From positions 4,556 to 12,729 of the forward strand of contig QIAW01000296.1 in the NCBI GenBank assembly GCA_003225655.1: DNA of 8,174 nt, read 5' to 3'. This document shows positions 5,197 through 8,174 of this stretch, in pieces (positions within the stretch are counted from its first letter, which is position 1; the number at the start of each line of letters is the position of its first letter). The position numbers and the translations under genes were made by a program. The notes beneath the pieces were generated by a model. That model searched no databases. It was given only the letters and a program-made list of their open reading frames with translations, and was not told where the DNA came from. Origin of the DNA: Acidobacteriota bacterium (GTDB lineage Bacteria; Acidobacteriota; Terriglobia; Terriglobales; Acidobacteriaceae).

Positions 5197-6969
5197 CTAA
5201 ACGGTCACTCCCGTTTCGGCATTGCTGTAGAGAGCATCAATCTGGGTTTGATATTTTTTCTCGACGAAGCGGCGTTTGAGCTTCATGCTAGGCGTCAATT
5301 CGCCGGTGGCGATAGAAAATTCGTCGGGTACCAGCAGGACCTTCTTGAGTTTTTCAAACTGTGCCAGTTTTTGATTCAGCGCTTCGATAATTCCCTCATA
5401 GAGCTCCTGTACTCTGGGGCTGGTGATGAGCTGGGCGTGCGAAGAGAAAGAAACGTTGTTTTCCTGCGCCCAGTTTTCCAACACGGGAAAATGGGGCGCA
5501 ATGATGACGGCGGGAAACTTGCGCCGGTCGCCGATGATTGCAGCCTGTGAGACCAGCGGATTTGACTTGAGCAGGTTCTCCAGCGGCTGCGGAGCAATAA
5601 ACTTGCCGCCCGAGGTCTTAATCAGGTCTTTCTTGCGGTCGGTGATGGAGAGAAACCCATCGGCATCTAAAGATGCGATGTCGCCGGTTTTGAACCAGCC
5701 ATCGACAAAAGCCTCTTGTGTTTCCTGCGGCAGCTTCCAATAACCATGGAAGACGCTGGGGCCGCGCACCAATAGTTCGCCATCCTCGGCGATTTTTACC
5801 TCCACGTTGGGCAGCTTTTTGCCCACAGTGCCCAGGCGATTAGCTTCCGGAGTGTTGATGGCAATGACGGGAGAAGTCTCAGTAAGGCCATAGCCCTGCA
5901 GAATTACGATTCCGATATCGGCAAACCATGTGGCCAGATCAATTCCCAAAGGCGCGCCTCCGGAGATGAAGGCCCGCGCCTTCCCGCCGAAGCCCTTGCG
6001 GACCTTGGAAAAAAACAGGGCGTCAGCCAGTTTCCACTGCAACGAGGAAGGCGTTTTACCCGACAGAATTTCCTGGCGATGGGCGCGGCCAACTTTCATG
6101 GCCCATTCATAAATCTTGTGCTTGATGCCATGCCGGGTTTCCAGCAGCACCTTGTTATAGACCTTTTCATACACGCGGGGAACGCTGACCAGAAGAGTCG
6201 GCCGCGCTTCCATGAGGGTCTGCGGCAAATCTTCCAGATGCGGACAATAGGCCAGCGCAACTCCGCACTGCAGGCAATAATAGTCAAGATGGCGAGCGGT
6301 AATGTGCGAGAGAGGAAGATAAGAAATGGAAAGGTCCGTCGTGCCCGAGCCGAAGTCGCGCAGAGAAAAACTGATATTCGAGGTAATATTACCGTGCGTC
6401 AGCACCGCCCCCTTGGGGGTTCCGGTGGTGCCGGATGTATAAATAATGGTCGCCAGATCATCGGGTTTTATAGACTCGCCTATGGCGTCGAGTGCGGCGT
6501 CTCTTCCGGTGGGAGCGTTGGCAATCAGGCTCTGGAATGCGACCGCCTCGCCCGGCGGAGCATCTTCCATCAATACGATTTTTTCAATTTTGGTTTGCCT
6601 GCGGATCTGCAGGACCTTCTGTAGCTGCTCCTGGGTCGATACAAAGATGGCGCGGGCCTCGGAATTATTTAACAGATAAATGATCTGATCGGCCGGCAGC
6701 GTGGCATAAATGGGGACATCAACAATACCCAGCAGCAGGCAGGCGAAATCGGCGATCTGCCACTCGGGCCGGTTCTCGCTGAGGATGGCCACGTGGTCTC
6801 CGCGTCTAAATCCCCAGGCCTGCAGGGCGCGGGCTACGGCGGTCACCTGGCGATATAGCTCCTGGGAGGAGATATCTTTCCATCGTCCAGCGTGTTTGTA
6901 GGTCAGGATGCGTGGCAGGTTAGCGGCCACGGCGTTGAAAAAAATATCATTAAGGGTTTCAAGCTTCAT
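5197..6969 (-). CDS. fadD: Long-chain fatty acid-CoA ligase (AMP-forming)
   Basis: It activates fatty acids in two steps, acyl-AMP then acyl-CoA, at the inner face of the membrane, feeding beta-oxidation or lipid synthesis. The 590-residue protein is complete and of normal length for the FAA1-like (COG1022) branch. Adenylate-forming motifs appear in order: the P-loop YTSGTTGTPKG (177-187), YLPLSHI (217-223), GYGLTETSP (359-367), GWFKTGD (424-430), DRKKDLIKTSGGK (444-456) and the C-terminal LTPSMKLKRR (558-567), whose Lys563 is the likely catalytic lysine of the adenylation step. The start ATG (6969-6967) overlaps the TGA of the upstream regulator gene as ATGA, so the two are translationally coupled; there is no separate Shine-Dalgarno. 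The pairing with a FadR-type repressor matches the Bacillus lcfA-fadR arrangement and suggests control by acyl-CoA. Chain-length preference cannot be read from the sequence. The symbol is used in the family sense. Confidence 0.95.
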   Translation of the reverse strand: MKLETLNDIFFNAVAANLPRILTYKHAGRWKDISSQELYRQVTAVARALQAWGFRRGDHVAILSENRPEWQIADFACLLLGIVDVPIYATLPADQIIYLLNNSEARAIFVSTQEQLQKVLQIRRQTKIEKIVLMEDAPPGEAVAFQSLIANAPTGRDAALDAIGESIKPDDLATIIYTSGTTGTPKGAVLTHGNITSNISFSLRDFGSGTTDLSISYLPLSHITARHLDYYCLQCGVALAYCPHLEDLPQTLMEARPTLLVSVPRVYEKVYNKVLLETRHGIKHKIYEWAMKVGRAHRQEILSGKTPSSLQWKLADALFFSKVRKGFGGKARAFISGGAPLGIDLATWFADIGIVILQGYGLTETSPVIAINTPEANRLGTVGKKLPNVEVKIAEDGELLVRGPSVFHGYWKLPQETQEAFVDGWFKTGDIASLDADGFLSITDRKKDLIKTSGGKFIAPQPLENLLKSNPLVSQAAIIGDRRKFPAVIIAPHFPVLENWAQENNVSFSSHAQLITSPRVQELYEGIIEALNQKLAQFEKLKKVLLVPDEFSIATGELTPSMKLKRRFVEKKYQTQIDALYSNAETGVTV

Positions 6970-7631
6970 GAAGGACGCCGTGTCTCCACTCCCCCCAAGA
7001 TAACATCCACCACCGCGTCAGCGGCGCCGGGCAGGGAATAGTCGCGTTCACTGAGCAACCAGGAGGTCACCATTTCATCGAGGGACCCGAAGAAGCAGTT
7101 GGCCACGATCTTGTCAGAAAGATCGCCACGAAAAACGCCTTGATCCTGGCCCTTCCGCACAACTTCGCGGATCAGATCAAAATACTGCTTCAATTGGTGC
7201 TGCGAAAATTGGGCCAGAAAACGCGCACTCTGCCGCAGCTCGGTTTGAAAAACGATTGCCAGGTTACGGTTCGATCCCAGGGAAGTAAGATGCAACAAGG
7301 CGAGCCGCCGCAACTGGTCGCGCGGCTCCGATGCGCTCTTGACCTCGGCGCGCGCCAGCTCCAGAAATGCGCCGAAGGCGTTGGAGATGGCCGCCATCAG
7401 GATCTGGTCTTTGCTCTTGAAGTAGAGATAAATCGTGCCGTCGGCCACGCCGGCGCGCTGGGCGATATCCGCAACCCGCGCGTTGAAAAAGCCATGCTCA
7501 GCGATGACTTCCACGGCGGCCTCAAGAATACGCTGGTACTTATCGCCTCGTTTCTCGCCGGCCGCACTGGCCGTGATCGGGTTCTCGGGCTTTTCTTTTG
7601 CGGGCTCGTCTTTAAGATGCTCGTTGGGCAT
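6966..7631 (-). CDS. fadR: TetR-family transcriptional regulator, Bacillus FadR-like
   Basis: A 221-residue repressor. After a charged, probably disordered stretch of about 30 residues comes a TetR helix-turn-helix: RILEAAVEVIAEHGFF (34-49), VADIAQRAGVADGTIYLYFKSKDQIL (53-78). The C-terminal ligand domain keeps features typical of Bacillus FadR (YsiA): NLAIVFQTELRQS and GSLDEMVTSWLLSERDYSL. That family represses fatty-acid degradation genes and releases DNA when long-chain acyl-CoA binds. The gene overlaps the acyl-CoA ligase start by 4 nt, so it probably regulates its own operon. The start at 7631 lacks a visible ribosome binding site; the next Met would fall beyond the helix-turn-helix, so 7631 is kept. 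Possible operator dyads lie upstream at 7707-7741. Assignment to FadR rather than a generic TetR rests on motif resemblance and context. Confidence 0.88.
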   Translation of the reverse strand: MPNEHLKDEPAKEKPENPITASAAGEKRGDKYQRILEAAVEVIAEHGFFNARVADIAQRAGVADGTIYLYFKSKDQILMAAISNAFGAFLELARAEVKSASEPRDQLRRLALLHLTSLGSNRNLAIVFQTELRQSARFLAQFSQHQLKQYFDLIREVVRKGQDQGVFRGDLSDKIVANCFFGSLDEMVTSWLLSERDYSLPGAADAVVDVILGGVETRRPS

Positions 7632-7706
7632 GGTTCGCGAATGCGGAACTGCACACTCTAGGGCAATTTACCCCTTCGGCGCAATCCTAAATCTATCTTA
7701 GACGTG

Positions 7707-7741
7707 AAACTTGAAAGTTTATCAGCAACGAGGCGATAAAC
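7707..7741. promoter_or_regulatory. Two overlapping dyads between metX and fadR
   Basis: AAACTT-GA-AAGTTT (7707-7720) is a compact palindrome of operator size, 76 nt upstream of fadR. It overlaps a second inverted repeat, GTTTATC (7717-7723) with GATAAAC (7735-7741), 11-nt loop. Read on the minus strand, the second one follows metX and is trailed by TTTCAAGTTT, so it may be a weak AT-rich terminator for metX. The first could be the autoregulatory operator of FadR, although it does not match the Bacillus FadR box. Confidence 0.35.
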
Positions 7742-7773
7742 GCTCGAGCCGCGCAGGTCTCACGCCAGGCGCA

Positions 7774-8174
7774 CTAGGAGCCTTTAAGCTTGGCGATCAT
7801 TCGTAAAAATTCGGGAGTGGGCGCGCTGCGCTCGCCGATGGGCGTTTCCAACTCGGGGCCGAGAGTAGCTCTCACTGCATCCAGTTCAGCCAAAAATGCG
7901 TCGTGGCCGTGTCCGGAAGAGAATTCGACATAGCGAGTGTTGACCCCAGCCGAGAGCATACGGCAAGAGAGGGCAGAGACGTCTCCAGGAGGGAACAGCC
8001 AATCGGAAGAGATGCCCACCAGCAATACCCGCGCGCGAATACGCTCGAAGGCGGCTTCTTCAGAGCCGTATCCGATGGCGAAATCGAAGGTATCCATGGC
8101 CTTGGAGAGCGCCAGATATGAGTTGGCGTCAAAGCGGTCAACAAAGATCTTGCCCTGGTAATCCAGGTAACCGG
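7774..8174 (-). CDS. metX: Homoserine O-acetyltransferase, C-terminal 132 residues (5' end beyond window)
   Basis: MetX transfers acetyl from acetyl-CoA to homoserine, the entry to methionine synthesis. The visible part starts at GYLDYQGKIFVDRFDANSYL and continues LSKAMDTFDFA, the well-conserved segment before the last third of MetX. The two C-terminal triad residues are present: Asp in GISSDWLFPP and His in SGHGHDAFL. The nucleophile serine lies beyond the window edge. A Cys/Ser-to-succinyl variant of the family cannot be excluded from this part, though SSDWLFPP with DANSYL is typical of the acetyltransferase. The gene ends at TAG 7776-7774. The C-terminal tail after DAFLAEL runs about 40 residues. 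It is followed by fadR on the same strand after 142 nt, probably as a separate unit. Confidence 0.9.
   Translation of the reverse strand, partial: GYLDYQGKIFVDRFDANSYLALSKAMDTFDFAIGYGSEEAAFERIRARVLLVGISSDWLFPPGDVSALSCRMLSAGVNTRYVEFSSGHGHDAFLAELDAVRATLGPELETPIGERSAPTPEFLRMIAKLKGS

Overview
The window is a bacterial chromosome segment of moderate GC content. Gene content and protein style (a Rho of the 'SPPRAGKT' type, a Bacillus-like FadR next to an acyl-CoA synthetase, an exported DUF4440-type protein, MetX) look most like an Acidobacteriota genome. That placement is an inference from protein resemblance; no 16S or other marker lies in the window.

Layout, left to right. Positions 1-822 (minus) hold the N-terminal 60% of a fused siroheme synthase (CysG type), cut by the window edge. 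Its roughly 300-nt leader (823-1161, minus) is the most interesting part. It has a near-consensus promoter whose start point falls at or next to an ATG, a 33-codon ORF with eight cysteine codons in an eleven-codon stretch, a strong intrinsic terminator, and an alternative pairing that would break that terminator. Together these form a textbook-shaped transcription attenuator that reads cysteine supply and controls siroheme (sulfite reductase cofactor) synthesis. An exported NTF2/SnoaL-like protein (1247-1699, minus) lies upstream. About 400 nt without a recognised gene follow.

On the plus strand come a 76-residue protein with a good ribosome binding site (2106-2336) and a rho gene (2495-3635). 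rho is broken by two internal losses, each estimated at about 50-60 nt. One lies just before the Walker A motif; the other removes the region of the arginine finger. Convergent to rho is a nucleotide-sugar dehydrogenase of the WbpA type (3746-5075, minus), split by a one-base frameshift at an A-run that abuts a perfect hairpin. Next are an intact long-chain acyl-CoA synthetase (5197-6969, minus) and, overlapping it by 4 nt, its likely TetR-family regulator of FadR type (6966-7631, minus). The window ends inside metX (7774-8174, minus), homoserine O-acetyltransferase.

How they fit together: the cysG leader ties cofactor supply for sulfate/sulfite reduction to the charge state of tRNA-Cys. fadR-fadD is a regulator-enzyme pair for fatty-acid activation. 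The three lesions in two neighbouring conserved genes (rho twice, the dehydrogenase once) suggest either real decay or an assembly/sequencing problem, and they should be resolved from reads before biology is built on them.
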